From the NCBI GenBank assembly GCA_035627835.1, contig DASPKX010000182.1:1-64000 (forward strand): a DNA stretch of 64,000 bases, in the 5' to 3' direction. The notes beneath the pieces were generated by a model. That model saw only the letters and a list, made by a program, of their open reading frames with translations. It made no database searches and was not told where the DNA came from. This document shows positions 1 to 8,406 of this stretch, in pieces. This DNA comes from DASPKX01 sp035627835. GTDB taxonomy: Bacteria; Verrucomicrobiota; Verrucomicrobiia; Limisphaerales; SXQI01. The first letter of the stretch is position 1. The number at the start of each line of letters is the position of its first letter. Position numbers and translations under genes: made by a program.

Positions 1-621
1 AATCAATCGAATAATCCGACTCCGCAAATCCTCCCTCTTCAACAGCATGAAAATCACCAGCAGCAACACCAGCGCGGCCGTTCCCAGTGGGCCCAGCAAA
101 GGCGAGAGAACCACGCGAAGCACGTGCAGCGGATTGTTTGCCGACTTTTCCACAGCCGGCACGGCCACCACTGCCGGAGTCGCCCCGTCCGGAGTCGCCA
201 CGACCACCCCGTTCGCGGCATTCGTCACGATAGCAGTAGCGGGCTTTTCGTCGTCTGTGGCTCCCGGCAAATCCTTCTTCAACTCCTCCACAGCCTTGGA
301 CAGTTTCCGAAACCGCTCACCGCTTGGAGCTTTGAAAGAACGGAGCTTGGCCTGAATGTTGTTTTGGTAATCGGGCAGCTTCGTCGCCAAATCCACCATT
401 TGGCTCGTCAGCAAGTACGCGACCGTTCCTGCGCCCGCCAAAATCAACAGCACCACCAGCAGCACCGCGCCAATCCGGCCCAGCCACCGCTGCAGCACGG
501 TCACAACTGGAGCCAGCAGGAACGTCAGCAACGCCGCCAACGCCACTGGGATTAAAACATCGCGACCCAGGTAAAGCGTCGCGACAATAAAAGAAGTGAG
601 GAGCACCGCCCATATCCCCAC
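1..621 (-). CDS. AI-2E family transporter, N-terminal part (runs off left edge)
   Basis: The minus strand has one uninterrupted frame from about 660 down to base 1, with its 3' end outside the window. It encodes long L/V/A-rich segments, for example VLIPVALAALLTFLLAPVV near the N-terminus, and VIFMLLKREDLRSR at the window edge. This pattern is characteristic of AI-2E/PerM-type (UPF0118) inner-membrane permeases: paired N-terminal helices, a long hydrophilic loop (here rich in A, P and T, roughly 360-130), then more helices. Substrates of the family vary and cannot be read from the sequence. The frame has no ATG. GTG at 621 is the best start I see, with CTG at 654 as an alternative and an in-frame stop at 717-715. 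The family assignment is fairly sure and the start is not. Confidence 0.75.
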   Translation of the reverse strand, partial: MGIWAVLLTSFIVATLYLGRDVLIPVALAALLTFLLAPVVTVLQRWLGRIGAVLLVVLLILAGAGTVAYLLTSQMVDLATKLPDYQNNIQAKLRSFKAPSGERFRKLSKAVEELKKDLPGATDDEKPATAIVTNAANGVVVATPDGATPAVVAVPAVEKSANNPLHVLRVVLSPLLGPLGTAALVLLLVIFMLLKREDLRSRIIRLI

Positions 622-1072
622 CAGTGCCTTAGCGGCGGAGGCACTGCTTTTCAGTTTTGGACCCGCGTTCGTAAGACCAACATAAGCTCCTCGCCGCCCT
701 CGGATAGTGGGGTCTCACCTTAACGGGGCCTCCCTATTTGACTCAAAGGTAGCCGCTTGCCGAAAGCTCTGCGCCGAGAGCGCGCAGCCGCGGCAGATTC
801 CTGCAGTCTCCCGGATGGCTGCAGTGAACGAAAGAAGCTGCTCAACTTGGCAATTGTACGATCAGCAGGTGTCGCCTGCTCAACTCCAGACTCCAACACC
901 CGAGCTCAGTCTCCACTATGTGGGGAACCAAAGAGGCCCCACGTCTCGATTCCCTATGCTTTCTTCTCAGCATCAAACGTAAAACCCCGCAAAATACACC
1001 TTTTCCCCAGGATCGATTCGCCTCCAGAAAAACGTTTGCTCGCGGCCAAAACGAAGTAAGCTATCCCAGCCC
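622..1072. other. intergenic region, divergent promoters expected
   Basis: About 450 bases separate the leftward permease from the rightward cytochrome gene, so both promoters should lie here. I see no convincing coding frame. There is a short inverted repeat AGCAGG-TGTCG-CCTGCT at 864-880, and the 10-mer CTGCTCAACT occurs directly repeated at 838-847 and 876-885. No clear -35/-10 pair stood out. Confidence 0.5.
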
Positions 1073-4009
1073 ATGCTCAGCTATTGCCAACGCCTTCTTG
1101 CCCTCGCCTTTTTCGCTGCCGTTCCCGTGATGGCCGCGCCAGACAAGGTTTCGTTTAACGAGCACATCCGCCCCATCCTTTCCGCCCAATGCCTGAAGTG
1201 CCACAGCGGCGTGAAAGAAGCTGGCAAGCTGAACCTCCAATTCCGCGAGGAAGCGCTTAAAGCAGGCTCTTCTGGCGAGCCCGCGATCGTCCCTGGTGAT
1301 CCTTCGAAAAGCGAGTTCATCGCCCGTCTGATTACAAAGGATGAGGACGACCGGATGCCCAAGGACGCGCCAGCTCTGCCGCCCGAGCAAATTGCCCTGA
1401 TTAAGCAATGGATCGCGGAAGGCGCTCAATGGGAAGAGCATTGGGCCTACATCCCGCCCCGCGCTCAAGGCCGCAGCATCGATTCCATCGTCGCTGCTAA
1501 GCTCCGGTCAGAGAAGCTGCCCCTTTCCCTTGAAGCAGACCGCCGCACCCTCGCTCGGCGCGCTGCCCTCGATGTGATTGGGATCCCGCCCACTCCCGAA
1601 CAGGTCGAAGCCTTCGTCCAAAACCGCTCTCCGCACGCGTATGAGCAATGGGTCGATTCGCTGCTAGCCTCGCCTGCTTACGGTGAGCGCTGGGCTTCCG
1701 TTTGGCTCGACATTGCCCGCTATGCGGACAGCAAAGGTTACGAGCAGGATGGCGCCCGCGATATCTGGCGTTATCGCGATTGGGTCATCGACGCTTTCAA
1801 TAACGACAAACCATACAGCGATTTTCTCACCGAACAACTTGCCGGCGACCTGCTCCCACGTCCAAACGAGGAGCAGCTGATCGCCACGGCTTTCCATCGC
1901 AACACCCCCGCAAATGATGAAGGCGGCACGGACGACGAAGAATTCCGCACCTTCGCCGTCATTGATCGTCTCAACACCACGTTCGATGCCGTTCAGGGCA
2001 CGAGCATCGGGTGCGTTCAATGTCACGGGCACCCATACGATCCTTTCGTGCACAAGGAGTACTACCAGCTCATGGCGTTCTTCAATAACACCGCCGATGC
2101 CGACCGAAACGACGAGGCGCCCACAAAGAAAGTTTACAAACCCACCGAAACCGCTGAAGCCCGCCACCTTGAGAGCCAAATCGACTCCGCGCTGAAGCAA
2201 ATCGACTCCTCGCTGAACGAGCCGCAAAACAAAGAAGCCTTTGATTCCTGGATCGCCAAGGTTCGCCCTGCGGAAGCAGTCACCGCTCTTGCTGGCTCCA
2301 CCATCCAAACCTCTGCGGGCGCTTACACAAACGGCGCTTCAAACATCGTTCGACTCGCGGGGACGGCGCCAGATCGCTCGATTGTGAAAGTTGATGCTGT
2401 GCTTCCGCCCGGGGAATGGCACAGCCTAAAACTAACCGTGTTCGCGGACGAAGCATTCCCCGGCAAGGGCCCTGGCTTTGGCGAAGGTGAAGATCTCGGC
2501 AACTTCATCCTCACCGAGTTCAAAGCAGCTCTTCCGCAAACGAGCGACGGCGAGGATCAGCCCATCGACATTGCCCGCGCTTACGCCACGTTTGAGGAGG
2601 GCGGCTGGGGCATTGGCGAAGCGCTGAAAAAGCAGGATGGCCCTAAGCGCCGCGGCTGGGCTATCAAAGGCGGCACAGGCAAGGATCAAACCGCCACGTT
2701 CATTCTCTCCAAGCCGCTTACGAACAGCGAGCCGCTCACAGTTCGCTTCACCATTGCCTGCGAGCATGAGCGCCGAGCCCGCCACATCATTGGAGCTTTC
2801 CAACTCGCCGCCTCCAGCAACACCTACGCGCCGGAATTCACCGCCCTGCCCAAGGACTTCCGCGAACTCATCGAGCGCGTTCCTGAAACCTGGAGCGGCG
2901 ACGACAAAGGCAAACTCCAGCGCCGTTTCTCCTCCGAGCGCAACGAAGCCATGGCCGCGACTTACAAACAGCTCGATGGCCACCGCGCCGCGCTTTCGAA
3001 GCTGGCCGCCTGCCGCTTGCCCATCATGGAAGAACTCAGCGGCGACAAAGCTCGCAAGACGCAGTTGTTCCATCGTGGCAACTGGATGGACAAAAAAGAT
3101 GAAGTTCAACCCGCCACCCCCCGCGCACTGAACCGGTTTCCCGAAGATTACCCGCGTAACCGCCTCGGCCTGGCCAAGTGGCTCACCAACGGCGAGAACC
3201 CGCTCAGTGCGCGCGTCCACGTGAATCGTGTCTGGGAGCAACTCTTCGGCATCGGGCTGGTTGAAACACTCGAAGACTTTGGGTCACAAGGCGAAAAGCC
3301 CATCTACCAGGATTTACTCGACGAACTCGCCGCCCGCTTCCAAACCGAAATGGGCTGGAGCCAAAAAGCTCTTATTCGCGAAATCCTCCTTAGCAAAGTC
3401 TATCGTCAAAGCGCCAAAGCGACTCCTGAACTCGTGGAGCGGGACCCCGCAAATCGACTGCTCGCCCGGGGACCACGTTTCCGCCTGTCCGCAGAGCAAC
3501 TTCGCGATCAAGCTCTCGCGGTCTCCGGGCTTCTCAGCTCCCGGACGATGGGCCCGCCCGTCATGCCGTATCAACCTCCCGGCGTTTGGGTCGTTCCCTA
3601 CAGCGGGCGCGATTGGGAAACTTCCAAGGGCGCGGACAGCAAACGCCGCGCGGTTTACACATTCGTCCGCCGCGCTGCGTTTTATCCGAGCTTTGCCTCC
3701 TTTGACGCCCCCAGCCGCGAGTTCTGCACCGTGCGTCGCATCCGCACCAACACCCCGCTGCAATCACTCGACCTGCTGAACAACCCGGTTTTCTTTGAAG
3801 CCGCCGGCGCGCTTGCCGCGCGCATGCGTCTTGAAGGCAGCTGGGATTTGGAATCGCAACTCTCCCGAGGCATTGAACTTGCCACCTGCCGGCCTGCGCG
3901 TCCTCACGAAGTTGAGGTTCTGAAAAAACTCCACGACCGCGTGGAAGGGGACATGCAGCTCGTGGCGAACGCCATCCTCAACATGGATGAAGTCATCAAC
4001 AAGAACTGA
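1073..4009 (+). CDS. PSCyt1-DUF1549-DUF1553 cytochrome-like secreted protein
   Basis: A 978-residue exported protein of a family expanded in Planctomycetes and Verrucomicrobia. It has a signal peptide (about residues 1-22, ending VMAAP) and an N-terminal planctomycete-type cytochrome c domain with haem motif CLKCH (40-44). A DUF1549 region follows, with a second motif CVQCH at 314-318 inside GCVQCHGHPYDP, then a middle beta-rich segment and a C-terminal DUF1553 domain. The haem motifs suggest extracytoplasmic electron transfer. In this phylum such proteins are thought to work with the adjacent DUF1501 partner in oxidative breakdown of organic substrates, but the reaction is unknown. The DUF1501 gene begins one base after the stop codon, so the two are surely co-transcribed. 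A second, more distant pair lies at 50668-55252. Confidence 0.9.
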   Translation: MLSYCQRLLALAFFAAVPVMAAPDKVSFNEHIRPILSAQCLKCHSGVKEAGKLNLQFREEALKAGSSGEPAIVPGDPSKSEFIARLITKDEDDRMPKDAPALPPEQIALIKQWIAEGAQWEEHWAYIPPRAQGRSIDSIVAAKLRSEKLPLSLEADRRTLARRAALDVIGIPPTPEQVEAFVQNRSPHAYEQWVDSLLASPAYGERWASVWLDIARYADSKGYEQDGARDIWRYRDWVIDAFNNDKPYSDFLTEQLAGDLLPRPNEEQLIATAFHRNTPANDEGGTDDEEFRTFAVIDRLNTTFDAVQGTSIGCVQCHGHPYDPFVHKEYYQLMAFFNNTADADRNDEAPTKKVYKPTETAEARHLESQIDSALKQIDSSLNEPQNKEAFDSWIAKVRPAEAVTALAGSTIQTSAGAYTNGASNIVRLAGTAPDRSIVKVDAVLPPGEWHSLKLTVFADEAFPGKGPGFGEGEDLGNFILTEFKAALPQTSDGEDQPIDIARAYATFEEGGWGIGEALKKQDGPKRRGWAIKGGTGKDQTATFILSKPLTNSEPLTVRFTIACEHERRARHIIGAFQLAASSNTYAPEFTALPKDFRELIERVPETWSGDDKGKLQRRFSSERNEAMAATYKQLDGHRAALSKLAACRLPIMEELSGDKARKTQLFHRGNWMDKKDEVQPATPRALNRFPEDYPRNRLGLAKWLTNGENPLSARVHVNRVWEQLFGIGLVETLEDFGSQGEKPIYQDLLDELAARFQTEMGWSQKALIREILLSKVYRQSAKATPELVERDPANRLLARGPRFRLSAEQLRDQALAVSGLLSSRTMGPPVMPYQPPGVWVVPYSGRDWETSKGADSKRRAVYTFVRRAAFYPSFASFDAPSREFCTVRRIRTNTPLQSLDLLNNPVFFEAAGALAARMRLEGSWDLESQLSRGIELATCRPARPHEVEVLKKLHDRVEGDMQLVANAILNMDEVINKN

Positions 4010-4010
4010 C

Positions 4011-5459
4011 ATGAAGAACCCCGAATACCTACGCCGCCTCAGCGTCGAGCAGCAAACCCGCCGGTTCTTCCTCAAGACCAGCATGGCCTGCATTGGCGGC
4101 ATGGCCCTGCAATCGCTGCTTCCATCCGCGGCATCGAATGCAACCCACGGCACGATCAACCCCCACCACGCCGCCAAAGCGAAGCGCGTCATCTACATCC
4201 ATCTCGCGGGCGCTCCCTCGCATCTGGAGACCTTCGACTTCAAGCCGGAACTTTCCAAACTTGATGGCAAGCCTTGCCCTGAATCTTTCCTGAAAGGCAA
4301 ACGGTTCGCCTTCATCAAAGGTGTGCCCAACATGCTCGGGCCTCAATACAAGTTCTCCCAGCATGGCCAATCCGGCGCTTACGTTGCGGAGCACCTCCCG
4401 GAACTCTCGAAGCACGTGGATGACATCTGCTTCATCAAGAGCATGTGGACCGAGCAATTCAACCACGCTCCCGCCCAGCTCATGCTCCAGACCGGCAGTC
4501 AGCTCAAAGGCCGCCCCTGCGTCGGCTCCTGGGCGTACTACGGGCTCGGCACAGAAAACCAGGATCTGCCAGGCTTTCTCGTCCTCACAAGCGGCGGCAA
4601 GAACCCGGACGCCGGCAAATCCGTTTGGGGCAGCGGCTTCCTTCCCAGCATTTACCAAGGCGTCCAATGCCACGGCCATGGCGAGCCGATCCTTTTTGCC
4701 AAAGATCCGGACGGGGTCACGCGAGACGAGCGCCGCGCCACCATCGACGCGCTGAACGAACTCAACCAGCGCACCGCGCAGGAGTACGGCGACCCCGAAA
4801 CGCTCACCCGCATTGGCCAGTATGAGATGGCTTTCCGCATGCAAATGAGTGTGCCGGAAGCCACCGACATCGGGCGTGAAACGGATCAAACGCGCGAAGC
4901 GTACGGCGCTGAGCCCGGCAAGAATTCCTTCGCCAACAATTGCCTGCTCGCCCGCCGGTTATGTGAGCGCGGTGTTCGCTTCATTCAACTCTACGACTGG
5001 GGCTGGGACGCCCACGGCGACATCGAAAGCAACGCCCTCAACGGCGGCGTGATTCAAAAGCTCCGTGCCATGGACAAAGCTGTCGCCGCCTTGCTGGGCG
5101 ACCTCAAACAACGCGGCCTCCTGAAAGACACTTTGGTCGTCTGCGGCGCCGAATTCGGCCGCACCCCCATGCAGGAAAATCGCGAGCGCGGCGGCAATGC
5201 CTACGCGGGCCGTGACCATAACCCAGGCGGTTTCACCGTCTGGATGGCAGGCGGCGGGGTCAAAGGCGGGCTGAGCTTCGGCGAGACCGACGAGTTCGGT
5301 TACCAGGCGGTGGTTGATAAAGTCCACGTGCACGATCTCAACGCGACAATCATGCACCTGCTCGGCTTCAACCACGAAAAGCTGACCTTCTTTTTCCAGG
5401 GGCGGCATTATCGCCTAACCGACGTCCACGGCGCCTTGGTAAAGCCCATCCTCGCCTGA
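4011..5459 (+). CDS. DUF1501 family Tat-exported protein
   Basis: A 482-residue partner of the preceding cytochrome protein. The N-terminus carries a twin-arginine signal, RRFFLK at residues 17-22, followed by a hydrophobic stretch, so a folded, probably cofactor-bearing protein is exported. The body is a DUF1501 domain, related to the alkaline phosphatase/sulfatase superfamily. It contains motifs such as IYIHLAGAPSHLETFD, EFGRTPM and a late RDHN-type histidine segment typical of metal ligands in that fold. No substrate can be assigned. An in-frame ATG exists at 3987 inside the upstream gene. ATG at 4011 is preferred because it directly follows the upstream stop and leaves the Tat signal near the N-terminus. 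Confidence 0.9.
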   Translation: MKNPEYLRRLSVEQQTRRFFLKTSMACIGGMALQSLLPSAASNATHGTINPHHAAKAKRVIYIHLAGAPSHLETFDFKPELSKLDGKPCPESFLKGKRFAFIKGVPNMLGPQYKFSQHGQSGAYVAEHLPELSKHVDDICFIKSMWTEQFNHAPAQLMLQTGSQLKGRPCVGSWAYYGLGTENQDLPGFLVLTSGGKNPDAGKSVWGSGFLPSIYQGVQCHGHGEPILFAKDPDGVTRDERRATIDALNELNQRTAQEYGDPETLTRIGQYEMAFRMQMSVPEATDIGRETDQTREAYGAEPGKNSFANNCLLARRLCERGVRFIQLYDWGWDAHGDIESNALNGGVIQKLRAMDKAVAALLGDLKQRGLLKDTLVVCGAEFGRTPMQENRERGGNAYAGRDHNPGGFTVWMAGGGVKGGLSFGETDEFGYQAVVDKVHVHDLNATIMHLLGFNHEKLTFFFQGRHYRLTDVHGALVKPILA

Positions 5460-5568
5460 AGGATCCCAAACGGCTTCTGTGGACTTGCCGCGTCCACAAC
5501 CACTGCGGCAATCGCGCTCTTTGAGAATGATCGTTCGCTTTTCCTCGCGAGCGGCATTGTAGTAATAA

Positions 5569-7110
5569 ATGGGTTCGGATTTTCAGTTGCTGCGGGAATA
5601 CTTGGAACACGGCGACGAGAAGGCGTTTGCTTGCCTGATTGAGCGTCACCTGAACCTCGTGTTTTCCACCGCCGCTCGCATCACAAGGAGTGAGGCGGCC
5701 GCCGAGGATATCGCTCAAATCACATTCGCGCGGCTTGCGTGGAAGGCGAAGACCCTGCGCCAGGACAGTCATTTGCCTGGATGGCTGCACACGGAGGCTC
5801 GCTTCGAGGCTCTGCAGTGGTTGCGCCAGGAACGGCGCCGGATGACTCGCGAACAGGTGCATGCGCCTTTGCTCGGGCGGAACAACCAGCAACCTTCCTG
5901 GACAGAAGTGGCCCCAGTCCTGGATGAAGCCATCGCCCGCCTTGAGGAAGCTGACCGGCAGGCTGTTATTCTTCGCTTCCTGCAAGGCCTCTCCCTGCGG
6001 GAAGTTGGCGAGGCTCTGAGCCTGAGCGAAGATGCCGCCCGCATGCGCGTCAACCGGAGCCTGGAAAAACTCCGCGCTCTTCTCCGGCAACATGGAATTG
6101 AGAGTTCCGCCGCCGGTCTAACCACTCTCCTCGGCGCCCATGCCATCGCCGCTGCTCCATCTACACTCGCTCACGTCACGCTGACCGCCGTCACCGTCTC
6201 GGCGCCAGCAGCCGCCGTTACAGCAAGCTTGCCCCTATTGCTTATGACCAAAACAAAGATCGCAGTCACTGGGGTTGCCCTGATCGGCACGCTCACAACG
6301 GTCACGCTGCTCCAGCACAGTGAAAACGAGCGCCTTCGTGGAACCACGAATGCGCTCTCACAATCCCTCGATCGTGAACGCGCCGAAACTGATCGCAGGT
6401 TCTCCGACCTGCAAGCCGAGCTGAATGCGCTTAAAGCCAGCCAATTAATTGTTGGCGAGCGACGCGCCTCAACACCTCCGCCGTTGTCCGTGCAGCCGGC
6501 AACGCGCTCGGCAGCTCCCCAAACCCAACAACGGCCCTCCGCAGTGTCCGCCCCAATGCACGATCAAGTTGCCGCCCTCCTGGCGAAGCCGCCCGCAGAA
6601 CAGGCGGCTTATTTCGCCACCTCCCGCAGGCAGGTGTTGAACCGCGACTTCTCCGATCCTGATGGGCTTTTCAAGGCTCGCGAACTTGCGGCGCATATCC
6701 GGCCTGCCCTAGATCAACTCGAGCGCTCTCCGGCGGACTTCGCAGCTTTTCAGGCTAGTTACATCACGGAGACCATTCAATTGGACGGTGAAGAGAAGCG
6801 GAACAAAATTCGTGAAATCATCCACTCAACATACGAGCAAGCGGTCGCGCAGAAACTAGATGCTCCTTCTCGGCCCCCCGGGGAAACAGAAGCTGAAGCC
6901 TGGGCCTTGCAGCGGGACGCACTGGACCGGGCCGGCACTAAAGCGGTTCAAGCGCTTCTCACTCCTGAAGAACGGGCTCTCTTCGACCGCGCTTTCCTCG
7001 GCATTGTCGGCATTGACCTGGGCATCGGTGACGGCGCCGCTCACCGCTTTGTGGAGAACAACGGCCAGACCATTGTCTTCCCCTCTGAGGAAGCGCGCCC
7101 TCCCCAATAG
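5569..7110 (+). CDS. ECF-type sigma factor with membrane segment and long C-terminal extension
   Basis: A 513-residue protein, more than twice the length of a standard ECF sigma factor. Sigma region 2 lies at about residues 10-90 (with the LPGWLHTEAR stretch) and region 4 at about 118-175 (helix-turn-helix LSLREVGEALSLSEDAARMRVNRS). An alanine-rich linker follows, then a predicted membrane helix at about 228-249, a charged coiled-coil-like stretch (250-290), a P/T/Q-rich linker and a 200-residue helical C-terminal domain. The extension would place its tail outside the cytoplasm if the helix spans the membrane. This suggests a sigma factor regulated by its own tail, without a separate anti-sigma gene, and none adjoins it. 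Sigma assignment is sure; the regulatory idea is inference. Confidence 0.88.
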   Translation: MGSDFQLLREYLEHGDEKAFACLIERHLNLVFSTAARITRSEAAAEDIAQITFARLAWKAKTLRQDSHLPGWLHTEARFEALQWLRQERRRMTREQVHAPLLGRNNQQPSWTEVAPVLDEAIARLEEADRQAVILRFLQGLSLREVGEALSLSEDAARMRVNRSLEKLRALLRQHGIESSAAGLTTLLGAHAIAAAPSTLAHVTLTAVTVSAPAAAVTASLPLLLMTKTKIAVTGVALIGTLTTVTLLQHSENERLRGTTNALSQSLDRERAETDRRFSDLQAELNALKASQLIVGERRASTPPPLSVQPATRSAAPQTQQRPSAVSAPMHDQVAALLAKPPAEQAAYFATSRRQVLNRDFSDPDGLFKARELAAHIRPALDQLERSPADFAAFQASYITETIQLDGEEKRNKIREIIHSTYEQAVAQKLDAPSRPPGETEAEAWALQRDALDRAGTKAVQALLTPEERALFDRAFLGIVGIDLGIGDGAAHRFVENNGQTIVFPSEEARPPQ

Positions 7111-7123
7111 GCCTAAGCACCCT

Positions 7124-8146
7124 TTAAAAGTCCGGAGCCAGCGCGACTCGAAAGCCCACAGTGTAGTCCCGATACCGTGGCTCATTCCATACGCGGTAAG
7201 CACAGCGGCAACGCGCCGCTGACACTCCCCATGATCCGCCGCGCATGACCCGGTTCAGGCCGAACGCTGGGCCGGCGGGATCAAACACACTCCCCCCACG
7301 CAATGGACCATACCGATCGAGGCACCATTCCCAGACCTGCCCGTGCATGTCGTGCAGGCCCCAAGAATTCGCCTTTTTCTGGCCGACAGGCTGGCTCTGG
7401 TTGCGGCTGTTAGCCGCATGCCACGCGTGATCACTCAAAGCGCCATCACTATCTCCAAAGTGGAACCGTCCAGTGGCTCCCGCTCGGCAGGCAAACTCCC
7501 ATTCGGCCTCAGTGGGCAAACGATACGTGAAGCCCACCGGCAGCCGCTTCTGCGCAGCTTCGGTGGTGGTCAAGGCCTCCAACCACTCCTGGCAATCGTT
7601 CCAACTGACCTGCTCCACGGGCAGGCGATCACCACGAAAGAAACTCGGCTGGGCCTTTAATACCCCGACCTCCTCGGCAATCGCGCTCCATTCCTCCTGG
7701 GCGACAGGAAACATGCCGAGCCAAAACCCACGGCTGATTGTCACCTCAGTTTGCGGCCCCTCGTCGTCCGAACGCCCGGCTTCGCCAACGGGACTCCCCA
7801 TCAAAAACCTTCCCGATGCGAGCCAGGTCAGTTTCATTCCGCAAGCCGGGACGACGTAAGGCTCACCTTCAATGGGAGCTTTCCCGGTAGCTTTTGGTCG
7901 CGGTGGTTTAGCCCGCGAGGGCTCGTTTGAAAATGCGCGGCGGCCTCCTCCGAGCACCTTGCAAATGTGCTCGTAAGCGAGGTTCAGCTTCTTGGTTTCT
8001 TCGGTGGCTTTCTGCAGCAAGCCAGGACTCGCTTGATGACGATCCGGATGGAAAAACTTAAGCCATTCGTAATAGGAGCGTTTAGCCTCCTGGAGACTCG
8101 CGCCCGGTTTGAGGCCAAGCGCCTTATAACTCTCCTCAAGGCTCAT
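7124..8146 (-). CDS. J-domain protein fused to SUMF1/FGE-like domain
   Basis: A 340-residue protein with two recognisable parts. Residues 1-70 are a DnaJ J-domain with the HPD motif at 33-35, the contact for Hsp70. A P/K-rich linker follows (70-100), then a formylglycine-generating-enzyme-like (SUMF1) domain at about 105-340 with the usual RLPTEAEWEFACRAGA, NSWGLHDMHGQVWEW and RGGSW motifs. After RGGSW the sequence runs GVSAARCRC, so the two catalytic cysteines of true FGE are not at their usual places. A sulfatase-activating role is therefore unlikely, and the fold may serve binding. The gene converges on the sigma gene with only 13 bases between them. The J-domain implies a cytoplasmic location. 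Confidence 0.88.
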   Translation of the reverse strand: MSLEESYKALGLKPGASLQEAKRSYYEWLKFFHPDRHQASPGLLQKATEETKKLNLAYEHICKVLGGGRRAFSNEPSRAKPPRPKATGKAPIEGEPYVVPACGMKLTWLASGRFLMGSPVGEAGRSDDEGPQTEVTISRGFWLGMFPVAQEEWSAIAEEVGVLKAQPSFFRGDRLPVEQVSWNDCQEWLEALTTTEAAQKRLPVGFTYRLPTEAEWEFACRAGATGRFHFGDSDGALSDHAWHAANSRNQSQPVGQKKANSWGLHDMHGQVWEWCLDRYGPLRGGSVFDPAGPAFGLNRVMRGGSWGVSAARCRCAYRVWNEPRYRDYTVGFRVALAPDF

Positions 8147-8406
8147 GTGATGGGAGCGCCGCTGAACACCCCAACGAGAATCGCTACTCTCTGGAATCAG
8201 TCAAGCCACCCGCGTTGCCGCAAGAAGTGAGCAGCGTCACTTTGTCCTGATTCCTCGCACCCCTTACAGCGTCGACAAATCTGCGCAAACTGCAGGATGC
8301 CCTCGTTGTCTCCGCGACTACGGGAAACAAACATAACGATGCCTGCGCCAGGGGCCTTAACCGCGCCTTGCTTTTTAGCCCCGAACCCAGAACCATATCC
8401 GCTGGC

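Noticed and set aside
757..1059. Small gene in the 622-1072 intergenic region
   Set aside because: Composition is random-like, with no ribosome site or similarity.
1664..2308. Long minus-strand open frame inside the first cytochrome-like gene
   Set aside because: It is the shadow of a GC-rich plus-strand gene with strong family motifs, and its own product has no recognisable domain.
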